Source: Bufo bufo (lineage: Eukaryota; Chordata; Amphibia; Anura; Bufonidae). Taken from it: 64,000 nucleotides of DNA. Of this stretch, positions 46,901-58,122 are shown piece after piece. A program made the position numbers and the translations under genes. The notes beneath the pieces were generated by a model. The model was not told the origin of the DNA, did not search any database, and was given only the letters and a program-made list of their open reading frames with translations. The stretch lies in contig NC_053392.1 in assembly GCF_905171765.1 (NCBI RefSeq), positions 506,956,556 to 507,020,555 of the forward strand, in the 5' to 3' direction. Positions within the stretch are counted from its first letter, which is position 1. Each line of letters opens with the position of its first letter.

Positions 46901-48032
46901 GTAAAAATGAAGTGCCTTTTTTTTAAGCAAAGTCCTGTGCCAGCCGGTATGAGTGGTGGGCACTGGCAGTGGGCACACTACAGTCAGTGGAAGTCAGCCT
47001 GACACACACTGGCAGGCAACTAACCTTAGATTAAAGTGTAAAAATTAAGTGCCTATTTTTTAAGCAAAGTCCTGTGCCACTCGGGATGACAGGGGTGGGC
47101 ACTGGCAGTGGGCACACTACAGTCAGTTGAAGTCGGCCTGACACACACTGGCAGGCAACTAACCTTAGATTAAAGTGTAAAAATGAAGTGCCTTTTTTTT
47201 AAGCAAAGTCCTGTGCCACACGGGATGACAGGGGTGGGCACTGGCAGTGGGCACACTACAGTCAGTTGAAGTCGGCCTGACACACACTAGCAGCAGGCAA
47301 GCAGCTGAAATTACACTAAAGTGTAAAAATTAAATGCCTTTTTTATGCAAAGTCCTGTGCCAGCCGGTATGAGTGGTGGGCACTGGCAGTGGGCACACTA
47401 CAGTCAGTGGAAGTCAGCCTGACACACACTGGCAGGCAACTAACCTTAGATTAAAGTGTAAGAATTAAGTGCCTTTTTTTAAGCAAAGTCCTGTGCCACA
47501 CGGAATGACAGGGGTGAGCACTGGCAGTGGGCACACTACAGTCTGTGGGCCTGCAGCTCCTCACACACAGGCAGGCCAGGCAACTGCAATATGTATATAA
47601 AGGAAAAAAAAAAAGCAGACTAATGTTGCAGCCCTAAAAAGGGCTTTTTGGGGTGCTGTCAGGACGCTGTCCTTACAGCAGAGATCAGATGAGTCTTTCA
47701 GGACTGGAGTGGACACTGAATTCACTAGCCTAGCTATCGATTTCCCAATTAAATCAGCAGCAGTTACAGTCTCCCTCCTCTCACTAAGACTGCAGCTTCA
47801 GAATGAATCTAAAATGGATGCTGTGCAGGAGGTGGGAGGGTCTGGGAGGGAGGGTATGCTGCTGATTGGCTGGAATGTGTCTGCTGACTGTGAGGTACAG
47901 GGTCAAAGTTTGCTCAATGATGATGTATAGGGGGCGGACCGAACATCGCATGTGTTCGCCCGGCAGAGGCGAACGCGAACAAGCTATGTTCGCCGGGAAC
48001 TGTTCGCCGTCGGATAGTTCGGGCCATCTCTA
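43906..48032. mobile_element. Non-autonomous hAT element with tandem array (4127 bp)
   Basis: Exact 8-bp duplication GTGGTGGC at 43898-43905 and 48033-48040. Termini TAGTGATGTCGCGAAC and, inverted, TAGAGATGGCCCGAAC (12 or 13 of 16 match). Both subtermini are rich in 'gttcgcgaac'-like palindromes. The interior is a 2.85-kb array plus unique flanks with no transposase. Inserted into the coding region of hAT unit H, which reads on at either side. Confidence 0.96.
44693..47545. repeat. ~140-bp satellite-like array, 21 copies
   Basis: Each unit carries 'ggcactggcagtgggcacac' then 'tacagtcag', 'cctgacacacac', a poly-A/T-rich 'gtgtaaaaattaa' and 'gtcctgtgccac'. The first five units are ~143 bp with 'cttatttatcggcaag'. 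After ~45400 two variants (~137 and ~143 bp; with or without 'agcagcaggcaagcagctga') alternate, giving a ~280-bp dimeric period that is almost unchanged over several rounds. Confidence 0.96.
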
Positions 48033-48040
48033 GTGGTGGC

Positions 48041-48171
48041 ATACTTGGAGTGCACCCTGCCAGCCGTCATTGAAGATATGCTGGACTATTGGGCAGCCAA
48101 ACTGGATTTGTGGCCGCAATCGGCTGTGGCAGGCGCTGCACTATGAAGTGCCTTTTGTGCTGTGGCATTAG
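48041..48171 (+). pseudogene. hAT transposase relic H, second piece
   Basis: Reads MLDYWAAKLDLWPQSAV, the start of the C-terminal dimerisation domain, directly after the nested element. The next residues are lost at a stop and an insertion. Confidence 0.75.
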
Positions 48172-49248
48172 AAGAATTTTGATATCTCTGACTACTTTTA
48201 GTCTAACCAGACTCTCTATTACTCTGTAATTCCTCTAGCGCCATTCTATGGAAACAGTAGGTTTAAAGAGCACACCAAATGCTTGAAATAACTTCTTTAT
48301 TTACTTCAACTTTTCTTCATATATAACACTGCCACCTCCGCAGCAAAAGGTCCATGTACATAACATGTGTTGAAAAGATATCACAAAATGGCGGTATGCA
48401 CAAGATGGTGGTTCAACTGTTCAATCTTGTCATTCAACATACAATGGTGGATATATTTCTCTCTTCAGTATCTGTACTCTCACTTTAAGTTATTTAATCA
48501 CTTTATGATCTCTCTGAGATGTATATCTGAGATCTAACTAATAGTTCTACTTGCTGAATTTGGTCGCAATTTGCAGTATGCAGTTAGCAGTAACTATTTG
48601 TAGATTTGTTTGACTATGATCTGGTATGGTTGAATGAAATTTGGATTGCAATATGGAATTTGGATTGTGAACTTTGTAGTTTGCAATTGGTGGAACTGTA
48701 AGTAAACACGCATATAACTGGGTTAGTATACAGTTCTAATCTCTATATTAACAGTAGGAACATTATATAACTGTTTTAAATAGATATTTTGGCCTCTTTG
48801 CTTCCATAAAAGACAACTCTTAGTGGAGTGAATGCCTGTTCAGCTTCTCTCTCTCTGGTGAATAATGATTCCAGCAGCTCCTGCTAGGGAATTTCCCTCA
48901 CAGGCTGTGTGTGAGGCTGGCTGTGATTGGCCAAGACTCCTGCTGTGTGTGAGGCTGGCTGTGATTGGTCTAGACTCCTGCCCAGCAACAACCGTTTAAC
49001 TCTATGCTTTCTGTTGTTTCTGCTGTGACATTGAGCTTACCTCACATCCATATAATGAATCTTAAAGGCATATTATATTTTCTGCTTCTGTGAACACAAT
49101 AAATAACAGTTTTATGACATCCAAACATGAAGTCATTGTAAATAACTCTGCTTTTGTCTTTAACACACAAACATAGGAACTGTATTAATGTTATTGGCAG
49201 GTTTAGCTGTATAAACATAAAAGCTATATTAGCAACCTAGGACAGGTC
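48172..49248. mobile_element. Unclassified ~1.1-kb insertion
   Basis: It splits the dimerisation-domain coding of hAT unit H. A 10-bp repeat gtggcattag occurs at 48162-48171 and 49311-49320, but coding continuity places the right junction nearer 49248, so I do not claim that repeat as the target duplication. The interior is AT-rich, with a 37-bp-spaced duplicate of 'tgtgtgaggctggctgtgat' at about 48905 and 48943, and AATAAA at 49089. Could be a solo LTR; no TG...CA ends were fixed. Confidence 0.45.
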
Positions 49249-49454
49249 TTAGCTGGCCAGCTACACCGGCCGAGTTTGTCCTGGAAAAGCTGTCCTGCGC
49301 GGCCAGTAGTGTGGCATTAGATTGGGTGTTTAGTGCGGCAGGGACCATAGTTACCCCAAGGAGAACTCGCCTGTCCAACCAAAATGTGGAGAGACTGACT
49401 TTTGTCAAGATGAATCAGGCATGGATAAGCCAGAATTTTGACCCACCAAATTAG
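49249..49454 (+). pseudogene. hAT transposase relic H, C-terminal end
   Basis: Reads EFVLEKLSCAASS, DWVFSAAGTIVTPRRTRLS, VERLTFVKMNQAWISQNF and ends at TAG 49452-49454: the conserved end of the hATC dimerisation domain. Same order as in units A (18759) and E (21647). Confidence 0.85.
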
Positions 49455-51371
49455 ATCAAATTAGATCATCCATGCTGCCTCACCAAAACCTTGACAAAAA
49501 GAGACCGGTTTCTTCTGGCTACCTGCCTCAGCTACTATTCTGATGCTGCCGCCCGCTTAATGCCACACATCTGATGCCAAGTGCTCCTTCTCAAACTCAC
49601 CATCATCAGCGGGTACTGTTAGTGCCACCCACCTCCCCACTCTGTCACCGGGTCACTTTGTGGTCTCCTAATGCTGCTGCTGTTACCTCCACACTATGTC
49701 ATTGTGCCACTCTGTGGACTTCTCATGCTGTTCCCACCTTCTCCACTCCATGACTGGGCCACTATTTTGCCTTTTTGGCCTTGTTGGCATCATCATTTAT
49801 TTGACCCTTCTTCTGATCTGTCAGAAGAAGGGTCAAATGAGGCACACAACGGATCCCGTCTGTGTAACAGCTGTAAGGCCTGTATGTTCCTACCAGAATT
49901 GGCTTATGATTTGGTAGTCAAAAGCAGGAGTGGGTACAAAACACAGAAGACATGCAAATATTCCATTTACGTGTGCTCTCTGTTTTGGTTCCACTCCTGT
50001 TTTTTTTTGGGCATTAGCAATACTGATGGATTACTGACCAAATGCTGACCAAGTGAAGGTGGATGCTCAACAGACAGGATCCGTTTTTTGGGGGGTTATT
50101 GTTTTGACGGATCAGAGGAAGGGCAAATTATTCAGTGACGTCAACACTAACTTACTGCGGACACCCTCTCCACTCTGTCAGGGTTGCTCTACTTGTATAA
50201 GCGTTTAATAGAACAAGTTCTGTAGACATCTATGTGGAATCAGCTGACGACAGTGTAAAAAAAGTGCGCTCTTTCACGCTATAGTAGGATCTTGGGCCTC
50301 TGCAGGGTTCTTTATACTTGATGCTAAAATCGAACTGTAAGGCTGAGTTCACACTTGAGTTATTTTGTCAGTTTTGGCCCCGTTACTGTCTAAAAAAGTG
50401 AAGTGTGCAGTGATTCTAAGAGCGACACCTGTCATCTGCGTGTCATACTGACCCACAGTATTGTTTCACTACCACAGCAGACTCACTATGCGTGTTGCTG
50501 CAAGCAGTGTCAGACTGGGGTGCCTAGGGACCACCAGTTGAAATTATTCTAGGGACCCACCCTACAGCTACCAAAAATAAATTTTGCTTGTTCATTTTTC
50601 GGGCTCATGCACATAAATATTTACAGTTTAGCACACAATACAGTGTGAAAAACAGAACAGTATTGTTCACTGCTCTATATCAAATTGTTTCTCATTAAGC
50701 AGCTCATTGTAGTTGATACCCTAATCTGTTAAGGTCCCTTTACACAGGGTGACAGATCAGAAGATTGTTGGGAAGGAAGCGTTCCTTCCCGAAAATTGCC
50801 TGCACTTTAACGGAGGAGAACACTGTATTTATAAGCAGTGATCTCCATTGCATGGGGAGCAGTGAACACTACTGTCAATGTTCTTCCCCATACTGACTAG
50901 TTGTTTGCCAGCAGCAGATCGTGATTACACAGCACAATCTACTTCCAGTAAATTATCATTTTTATGTGCGCACAAATGATCGAATTACGGTACTCAATGA
51001 ATGAGCATTTTGTTCGTTCATCAGGTAATCAGCCTACACAGCATCCACCACAGCCATTACGCCCAAGAGCTACTAAAGCGTGTAACAGTGAACTACACTG
51101 ACAATATGTCAATTGTTTTTTTTTATACCATAATAGAGCATTTTTTTAAAATCAGGTTTCCATTTCTGGAAGCCATATATTTTTTATATTTCTGCCAATG
51201 ATTTTGTGTAGGGGCTCCTTTTTTGCAGGATGAGTTGACATATTTATTGTTGCAATTTTTGGGTGCATATGATTTTTTGATCGTTCAATATTACACTTTT
51301 TGGAGCAAAGGACCAAAAAATTGCTTTTTTTATGGCATTCACCTGAGGGGATAGGTCATGTCATTTTTATA
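49455..51371. other. 3' non-coding part of hAT unit H
   Basis: Pyrimidine-rich units ('ccactctgtcac', 'tgctgctgttacctcc') suggest a decayed tandem repeat to ~49760. 49799-49840 holds an inverted pair (tttgacccttcttctgatct / cagaagaagggtcaaa). At 50335-50500 and 50730-51000 there are blocks resembling dispersed MITE ends ('aaggctgagttcacacttga', 'aggtccctttacacaggg'). No gene. Confidence 0.5.
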
Positions 51372-51375
51372 TTAA

Positions 51376-52292
51376 AAGGATTGTCTCATCTCAGACAATG
51401 GGGGCATATTGCTAGGATATGCCCCCATTGTCTTATAGGCGCTGTAGGAATGAACAAGGGGTCGTCATTGATGGTCGGTATGTGTCACCGAGGTTCCTGG
51501 CATCGTTGAGGTAAGAGCCGGTTTTTCTCAAAGTGTCAGTTTTGCAGATTGCAGTCTGATACTTTAGCTGTTTTAGTATTGGCTGCAAAACTAACCCGGG
51601 ACGGCTCTTATTGGGAGTTAGAAAAGTGATGGGTGGGTGGCTACTCCCCATGTTCCAGGCCAGGTCTTGGTTTTGGATTTAAAACACAGGCAGCACTGTC
51701 AGGTGGTGTGGATGACTCCTCTCTGACAGTGGAGCGCTGCCAGTCTCTATGTTGGGGCCTGGGAGTTTGGGACGGGATTAAGGCCTGCTACCGCGTTTGT
51801 GTGAAAGCATATGGAATCTGCTTTATACAAGGACTTCTGCATTACTGCCTGGTGTGAATTATTTTTTGTCACTTACTTTATGTGTGAATAAACAATGACC
51901 TGTGTAAGTTGAAGACTTTGCTATTGCCTCTATACTGCGTCCGCTAACCTGCCTACCAGAGCGAATCCCCACAATTCGGATCACACCGCTGGGACCCGCA
52001 CCTATATTGAGAATTGAGCCCAGAAAGTTGCTCATACACAGCCGCCCTCCATTTATTTTCTATGGGGCCGCCACAAATAGTAGTGCGCTGGCTCAGCTAT
52101 TTCCGTCGGGCTCATAGAAGTGAATGGGAGCGGTGGCTGATCATGAACAGTGCGTTTCAATTTACTTCTATGGGGAGACCGCTTAGTGGTGGCCGGACCG
52201 GAGTCCTCCAGCCACCACCTTACTGATATAGGTGAGACCCACATCTATAAGACAACCCATATGCCCACATTGTCTGAGATAAGACAATTCCT
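51376..52292. mobile_element. TTAA-flanked MITE (917 bp), piggyBac-like
   Basis: TTAA at 51372-51375 and 52293-52296. Terminal arms 'ggattgtctcatctcagaca' and inverted 'tgtctgagataagacaattcc'. TTAA duplications are characteristic of piggyBac. Near the left end 'gggggcatattgctaggata' and 'tatgcccccattgtct' form a further hairpin. The interior appears to contain another insertion. Confidence 0.8.
51530..51990. mobile_element. Possible solo LTR nested in the TTAA MITE
   Basis: Begins 'tgtcagttttgcag', ends near 'cacaattcggatcaca', with AATAAA at 51887. TG...CA ends and a polyadenylation signal near the 3' edge suggest an LTR; no target duplication could be confirmed. Confidence 0.35.
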
Positions 52293-52296
52293 TTAA

Positions 52297-53635
52297 GTTT
52301 TACACAGTGAAAAATATCTTTTTGTGTTACCATTTTCGGAAAGCAATATTTTAAGGATGAGGTGACAGTTTGAGTGGTACCTTTTCGAAGTACATACGGT
52401 TTTTAGATTGCTTGGCATTAGACTTTGTTTTGGCACAGTTTTAATTTTTTTTTATTTTTTATGGCATTCACCTGAGTGGATAGATCGTGTCACATTTTGA
52501 TAGAGCAGGTCGTTACAGACACAGCGATACCTAATATTTTTTTCTGTTATTTATAATTTTATATGACTTTATTATGGAAAAGTTGCGTTTTGTTTTTTTA
52601 CTTGAAACCTAGGTATCCTACAGGTTAGTACAAAAATAAAAAAAATACAGCACAAAATGAAACAAAAAATACAGTATTTTTTATATTTACATCTAAGGAG
52701 CTGTGTAGAGGACTCATTTTTTGAGGGGCCGATCTGTACTATATTGATACCGTATGTTGGAGTGTGTACGACTTTTTAGCAATGTTTATTAAAATTTTTG
52801 TAGCATGCAATCATAATTGTGATATAAAATTACAGCATGTTGCAGGAAAACTACAACTCCCAGCAGGTTCTGAAGGTTTGCCTCTCACAGAGCATGCTAG
52901 GAGTTGTATTTTCCAGAGGGGAATGCAGTAAAATGTGAAAATATATTTTTATTAAACTATAGATTTAACTTTATTTTATATTGTCTTGGGGGACTAGCGG
53001 CAGCCTGTGATGTCCACCACTGAGTCACAGGCAGCTTCTGTTTCATGGGGGACAGAGCAGCACCACCAGCACGTCTGCACACTCAGGAGCACAGTAAAAG
53101 CCCGCTCCCGCGCTCTGCAGACTCTAGAATATGGGCGGCGGCAGGGCTCTGTGAGGATGCAGCGTGCGTGCAGCGCAGGGAGTGAGAAGGAAGCGCAGGC
53201 ACCACACCACATGTATCAAAAGGCGGGTCCTGCCGTCCACCGAAAGATGGGAGCGCCAGCATCACTGCAGGGCAAGTTAAGTGGTGAGATGATCAAGATC
53301 ATCTCGCCAACTTCTGTATGTCTGTGTAGCTTTTCTCTTCCTATTGAAGCGGCAGGCAGCGGCGCTTGCCAGCAGAAAGCTGGGGCTGCCTGCCGCTGCT
53401 GATTAATATGTAGACTGTAACTAGGCAGGTGCCCATTGAGCATTCCCCCCCCCCCCTCGGCTCCCCGGTGGACCAGTCCGAGCCTGGCTGCAAGGCAGTG
53501 TTTTACACCACTATACAGGCCTCTGCAGGCAGGAAATAGCTGTTTTTTAACACGATTCACCACAAATAAATTTGGATCGAATAGTTTCAAAAAATTCGGC
53601 GAACCGACCGAATTTTAGAAATTCGCTCATCTTTA
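52297..53635. other. Right part of hAT unit H, with small foldback
   Basis: AT-rich to ~52830. 52850-52915 is a hairpin ('gaaaactacaactcccagca' / 'gctaggagttgtattttcc') of a MITE type common in tetrapods. 53000-53400 is GC-richer without a supported gene. The last ~60 bp form the right terminus of unit H. Confidence 0.5.
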
Positions 53636-53959
53636 ATTATAAGGAATAAATAAATTTTATTATTGCTCAGTTAATAGTTTATTGAAAATGCTAGGATATT
53701 AACCATAAAACATTTTTATTAGCAGCTGATGCATTATTTGTTTCAAAAACAAACCATTAGGTAAATGCTGTAATAAAATAATGTACATAGAGATGTGGCC
53801 ATACATTATGTGCTTTTAGTATATGTGCGTCCAATAACAGCCAGTAAGAGCATTTCAACCTACTCAAAATGACTTATAAATAAAAATCATCCTTTAAAAT
53901 GTATTAAAAATTCTACTAGGTAAATTTCCCTAGTGAACTCTCTTCTAGAGAGTCTGATA

Positions 53960-54435
53960 GGCTACTTTCACCCTTGCATTGTTAATTCCAGTATTGAGAT
54001 CCTCTGCCAGATCTCAATACCGGAATTAAACAGATCCATTTCGATTTTACACATCAGGATGCATCCATTCCATTAGGCTGCGGTTGTGTAAAATCAAAAT
54101 AGAAAAAAAATGGATCAGTCACTAAATACATTAAAATGGGTGACGGATCTGTTTTTCTAGGCTCCTAAAAAAATTGATCCATCACCTTTGACTTACCTTG
54201 TTTTCAGTGTCGGATCCATTTTTCCCCCCCATTTTTAGAACCGGATACAAAACCGCAGCTTGCAGAGGTTTTGAGTCCGGTCACAAAACGGAATGCTGAT
54301 AGACATGAAGACATCCTGAAGGGATCTCTTTCTATACAGAATGCATGAGGACTAAATGGAAACTTTTTTTTCTGGTATTGAGATCTTCTGTGTGATCTCA
54401 ATACCGGAAAACACAACACAAGTGTGAAAGTAGCC
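53960..54435. mobile_element. MITE with 'ggctactttcac' ends
   Basis: Ends GGCTACTTTCACCC and inverted GTGTGAAAGTAGCC. Inner arms 'ccagtattgagatc' and 'gatctcaataccgg' occur on both sides. No coding capacity. Confidence 0.85.
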
Positions 54436-54883
54436 AATGAAAACTATTCTTGTGACGTCGCACACAATGCTCTACTAATAAGAAAAGACCAACAACTCTG
54501 AAGCAATATCATTTAAACCAGGTGTGACAATGCATCTTGCAAGCTCTCCTTTCCAGGGGTGAAAGGTAGGGGAATAGTCAGTCTATTACGCACAAGGAGG
54601 ATTCAGAAGTGAGTTTAAACTGACGTCCTGACAGTTTTATGAATCATAAACACAACACCTAGCCTTGTCCAGGCTCTAACTAAACATTAGGTCCCTCTCT
54701 AGGACGTGGCTGAGCTATCCTCAGTCCAACCAAATAAACACACCGTCTGTACCAGTGGTGTATCTTGGTTTTGTGCTGCCCTAGGCGAGACTAAACTCGG
54801 GCACCACCCTAATATAAATTTGACCCACCCCTTCCTGTCAAGACCAAACCCCTTCCTCTGTAAACCCCACCCCTTCCTGTTTA
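54436..54883. other. Non-coding interval
   Basis: No supported gene; 54750-54880 has a C-rich 'ccaccccttcctgt' motif three times, possibly a decayed repeat. Confidence 0.4.
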
Positions 54884-55163
54884 CAATACATTTGTGTTAG
54901 AAGTTGCGCTTTTTTAATTTTTAGAATAATGATACAGGCAGCCATTTTATTTAATACATTTGGCTAATTTCTGTGTTGGTTGGAGGGGGTGAGGGGCAGT
55001 ATTACACAATCTGTATATTTATAAAAAAAAAAAAAGATTGTGTAATACTGCCCCTCACCCCCCCTCCAACAGCACAGAAATGAGCACAAATACATTAAAT
55101 AAAATGGCTGTATCATTATTCAAAAAATTAAAAAAGCACAACTTCTAACACAAATGTATTTTA
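54884..55163. repeat. Foldback with ~130-bp arms
   Basis: Left 'acaatacatttgtgttagaa', 'gcagccattttatttaatac', 'gaggggcagtattacacaat' return inverted after a poly-A loop centred at 55028. Arms are highly similar, so the duplication is young. No recognisable transposon termini. Confidence 0.88.
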
Positions 55164-55204
55164 CAGATTACTTTTTATTATATCGAGCTCAATTCCTTTC
55201 ATGA

Positions 55205-55430
55205 AAAATTGCAGTCCTTAACCAAACTCAAGTAAAAGTAAGGATTAGGGTTGAGTGAATTGAAGTATCAGGGAAAATTCGATTCGCAGCGAAGCCAAAT
55301 TTCCTCATGCTTCGTGGTAACGAATCAATTTTCCCTGGAATTCTGATTGAAGTCTACTTTGGATACTTTGATTCACTCAAACCTAATCCTTAAGTTTACT
55401 TGAGATTGGTTAAGGACTGCGATGAACGCG
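55205..55430. repeat. Nested palindrome
   Basis: Outer arms 'tgcagtccttaaccaaactc' and inverted 'ttggttaaggactgc'; inner arms 'ggattagggttgagtgaatt' and 'attcactcaaacctaatcc'; around 55275-55345 'ttcgattcgcagcgaag'. Inner ends resemble hAT MITE termini. Confidence 0.8.
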
Positions 55431-56287
55431 GCATCTGAGGGGTTCAATGACTGGGGGTGGCGCAATTGGCAATCCCCATGATTGTGCCCGCTACTTATAA
55501 AGAAATGCACTTCGTGACATGAAGCAAATCTCTTTGTGAAATTCGTTGAAGCAGCCGAATCAAAGTTTTCTAAACTTCGCTCATCACAGGGCAGTTATTT
55601 GGGATACTCGAGCTATGAAGCTTATCTCGCTTCATTTTTTCCTTTGATCTGACTACTGTAGTTAAAGGGATTTACAGGACTAGGAAATTAATGGACTATT
55701 CTTAGGCGTGTGTAAAAAGAGAAAAAACAAACAGCATCCAGGCAGTTTTGAAGAATTTTAAAATATTTTATTCGTCTAGCATGAAAATGGAGACATTTTA
55801 AGCCACTAACTTTACTTTCAAGTATACATGGGCCAAAATGCCGTATTGCACTTTTTCATGCTAAAAGAATACAATGTTTGAATTATCTTTTCATCTAACT
55901 GGATGTTGACATTTTTTTGTTGTTTTTTTACATGGTTTTCAGTCCAAGAGGGATTCCAGGGTGTGTGACTTTGCATTTCATTTTTACCCTCTAAACTGTT
56001 ATTTTTTCGCTCTTGCTCTACTCTGTTTATCCTTAGAAAGGCTATAGATGATTTTCTTCCTTCACAAATAAATCTATCTTGCACTGAACAATCTAACTAT
56101 TTTTCAGGTTCATCTGTGATTAGTTCTGATCTTTTGGAAACTACAATAGGAAAGGGCTGCTGTTTCAGCTTTAATAGGGGCTGCTTAATAGACTCCTAAG
56201 GGCAAATCTACCAACACTAGTTATGCCTGGATATTGGGGCTATTCAAAGTTTAATCAAAGTGAGGTTCTGTGCTGAAAGTGTAAAAA
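55431..56287. other. Non-coding interval
   Basis: AT-rich, with 'attcgttgaagcagccgaat' at ~55540 suggestive of an old MITE end. No gene or array seen. Confidence 0.4.
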
Positions 56288-56290
56288 TTA

Positions 56291-56454
56291 CGGGGTCATT
56301 TATCAAACTGGTGTAAAGTAGAACTGGCTTAGTTTCCCATAGCAACCAATCAGATTCCTCCTTTAGATTGGGAAAGCTCCTTTGGAAAATGAAAGGAGGA
56401 AGCTGATTGGTTGCTATGGGCACCTACTTTACATCAGTTTGATAAATGTGCCCC
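56291..56454. mobile_element. Small foldback MITE, TTA-flanked (Harbinger-like)
   Basis: TTA at 56288-56290 and 56455-56457. Ends 'ggggtcatttatcaaactgg' and inverted 'cagtttgataaatgtgcccc'; inner 'gcaaccaatcag' / 'ctgattggttgc'. A 3-bp TTA duplication is typical of PIF/Harbinger. Confidence 0.88.
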
Positions 56455-57365
56455 TTAATCCCTTATGCAACAGGGTATTTTTGGTCTGAAGAACCTTTCT
56501 CATTAGCCTATGATTGGCCAAATGGACACTTGTATATTCATTCCTGATCATTGTCTTCTGTAAAAATGCCAAGCTAACAACCCAAGCATTCATTTTTCAC
56601 TGATCACATTTTATATGCCAACTTAAAAATAATTTGTCGGCAGCATATGTTAATAGGGGATGTGCTACTGACAATATTGTATGGGGACCAATGATCATCA
56701 TCTGCCCATGTAGTACACACTGGCTTAACCACTTTCAGACCGGGCCATTTACCCCCTTCCTAACCAGGCCTAATTTAGCAAATCTGACATATGTCACTTT
56801 ATGTGGTGATAACTAGAGAATTTCTTAAAAGTTCGATTCGGCTGATTTGCCGAATTTCACAAAAAAATTTGCTTTGTTACAAACTGCATTTTTTTAAAAG
56901 TAGCAGGTGCAATGACAGGGAGCTGCGATAGAGCCGCCCCAGTCATTGTACCTCTCAGATGCCGCATTCATACATGATCGCATGTATTATTATTTTTTTT
57001 TATTAAACATAGGAAGCAGGAGAGGTGCATGGAGGCTCTTTTTGGGCCCACCTGGGAAGCATATATGCAGGCCGAGGTTGGATCCGGAGTGTGGCTCTCC
57101 CTCCTCTTCTGGGGGCCAGTGCAAGGGCGCAGAAGGTTGCTGTCCCATGTAAAGATCCCCCTGCAGAGGTCCAGCCGAATTTCATGCAGAGGGGAAGGAA
57201 GATGGAGGTTGGAGTGACACTGTGATTCGTTCCCTTCGGCCGCCAGCGCATGACATCAGATGCTGGGGGCGTGGCCGGACGTCATGATGTCATCTCCGGG
57301 CACCACAGGTTCTTGCAGGTCACAGGAAGGATAAAAGGCCGCAGGACCTGATCCTTCTCTCCTTT
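56455..57365. other. Non-coding interval with MITE-like fragments
   Basis: 56815-57000 has 'gttcgattcggctgatttgccgaat' hAT-MITE-like sequence and a stretch like 34645-34720 ('gcaatgacagggag'). 57020-57330 is GC-richer; short frames there have no recognisable domain. Confidence 0.45.
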
Positions 57366-57690
57366 AGGGCTCATGCACTCGACCATATGTATTTTGCGGT
57401 CTACAAAAATGGATCCGCAAAAAATACGGATGACGTCCGTGTGCATTCCGCATTTTGTGGAACGGAACAGCTGGCCCCTAATAGAACAGAACTATCCTTG
57501 TCCGTAATGCGGACAAAAATAGGACATGTTCTATTTTTTTGTGGAACAGAAATACGGAAAGGGAATTCACACAGAGTACCTTTCTTTTTTTTGCAGTCCC
57601 ATTGAAATGAATGGTTCCGTATATGGTCTGCAAAAAAAAACGGAACGGACACGGAATGAAAATACATTCGTGTACAAGAGGCCTTACACT
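57366..57690. mobile_element. MITE related to the one at 31645
   Basis: Shares 'ttgtccg(c/t)aatgcggacaa' at the centre, 'aggacatgttctatttttt' and 'gcggatcc'-type blocks. Ends 'gggctcatgcactcga' / 'tcgtgtacaagaggcc'. Confidence 0.75.
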
Positions 57691-57699
57691 TTTCAGGGA

Positions 57700-58116
57700 G
57701 AAATGAACCCAATCGAAAATCTTTGGAGGAAGCTAAAACTCAATGTAGCCCAGTGACAGCCCGAAACTGAAAGATCTGGAGAAGATTTGTATGGAGGAGT
57801 GGGCCAAAATCCCTGCTGCAGTGTGTGCAAACTTGGTCAAGAACTACAGGAAACATCTGACCTGTAATTGCAAACAAATGTTTTCTGTACCAAATATTAA
57901 GTTCTGTTCTTCTATTGTATCAAATACTTATTTCATGCAATAAAAGACACATTAATTATTTAAAAATCATACAATGTGTTTTTTCTGCATTTTTTCTGGA
58001 TTCTATCTCTCACAGTTGAAGTGCACCTATGATAAAAAATTACAGACCTCTACATTCTTTGTAGGTGGGAAAACCTGCAAAATTGCCAGTGTATAAAATG
58101 CTTATTTTCCCCACTG
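57700..58116 (+). pseudogene. 3' fragment of a Tc1-like element
   Basis: Opens in the Glu motif of the transposase ([16 protein letters not shown]), then a TGA replaces the expected Arg codon and the frame is lost; the last residues FCTKY and stop occur at ~57885. The right inverted repeat follows and ends 'tattttccccactg' before TA. Related to the element at 771 (shared tail 'ttatttaaaaatca'). The 5' two thirds are missing, replaced by a MITE. Confidence 0.85.
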
Positions 58117-58122
58117 TACATG

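Larger units (their letters stand above)
35799..53635 (+). mobile_element. Composite hAT element H (~17.8 kb with nested insertions)
   Basis: Left end TAGAGATGAGTGAAT; right end inverted reads TAAAGATGAGCGAAT (13 of 15 match). Flanks attttaag (35791-35798) and attataag (53636-53643) match at 7 of 8, consistent with an old 8-bp hAT duplication. The transposase gene inside runs 40932-49454 in pieces, and the nested elements at 36450, 43906 and 48172 together account for about 9.7 kb. The boundary proposal is inference: the 3' part (49455-53635) is long for a hAT tail and holds further insertions. Confidence 0.65.

Noticed and set aside
48162..49320. gtggcattag as a target duplication
   Set aside because: Transposase coding to the left of the second copy is native hAT sequence, so the insertion must end before it.
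57003..57251. Overlapping short frames on both strands in a GC-richer patch
   Set aside because: No domain or codon signal. The flanks are MITE fragments.
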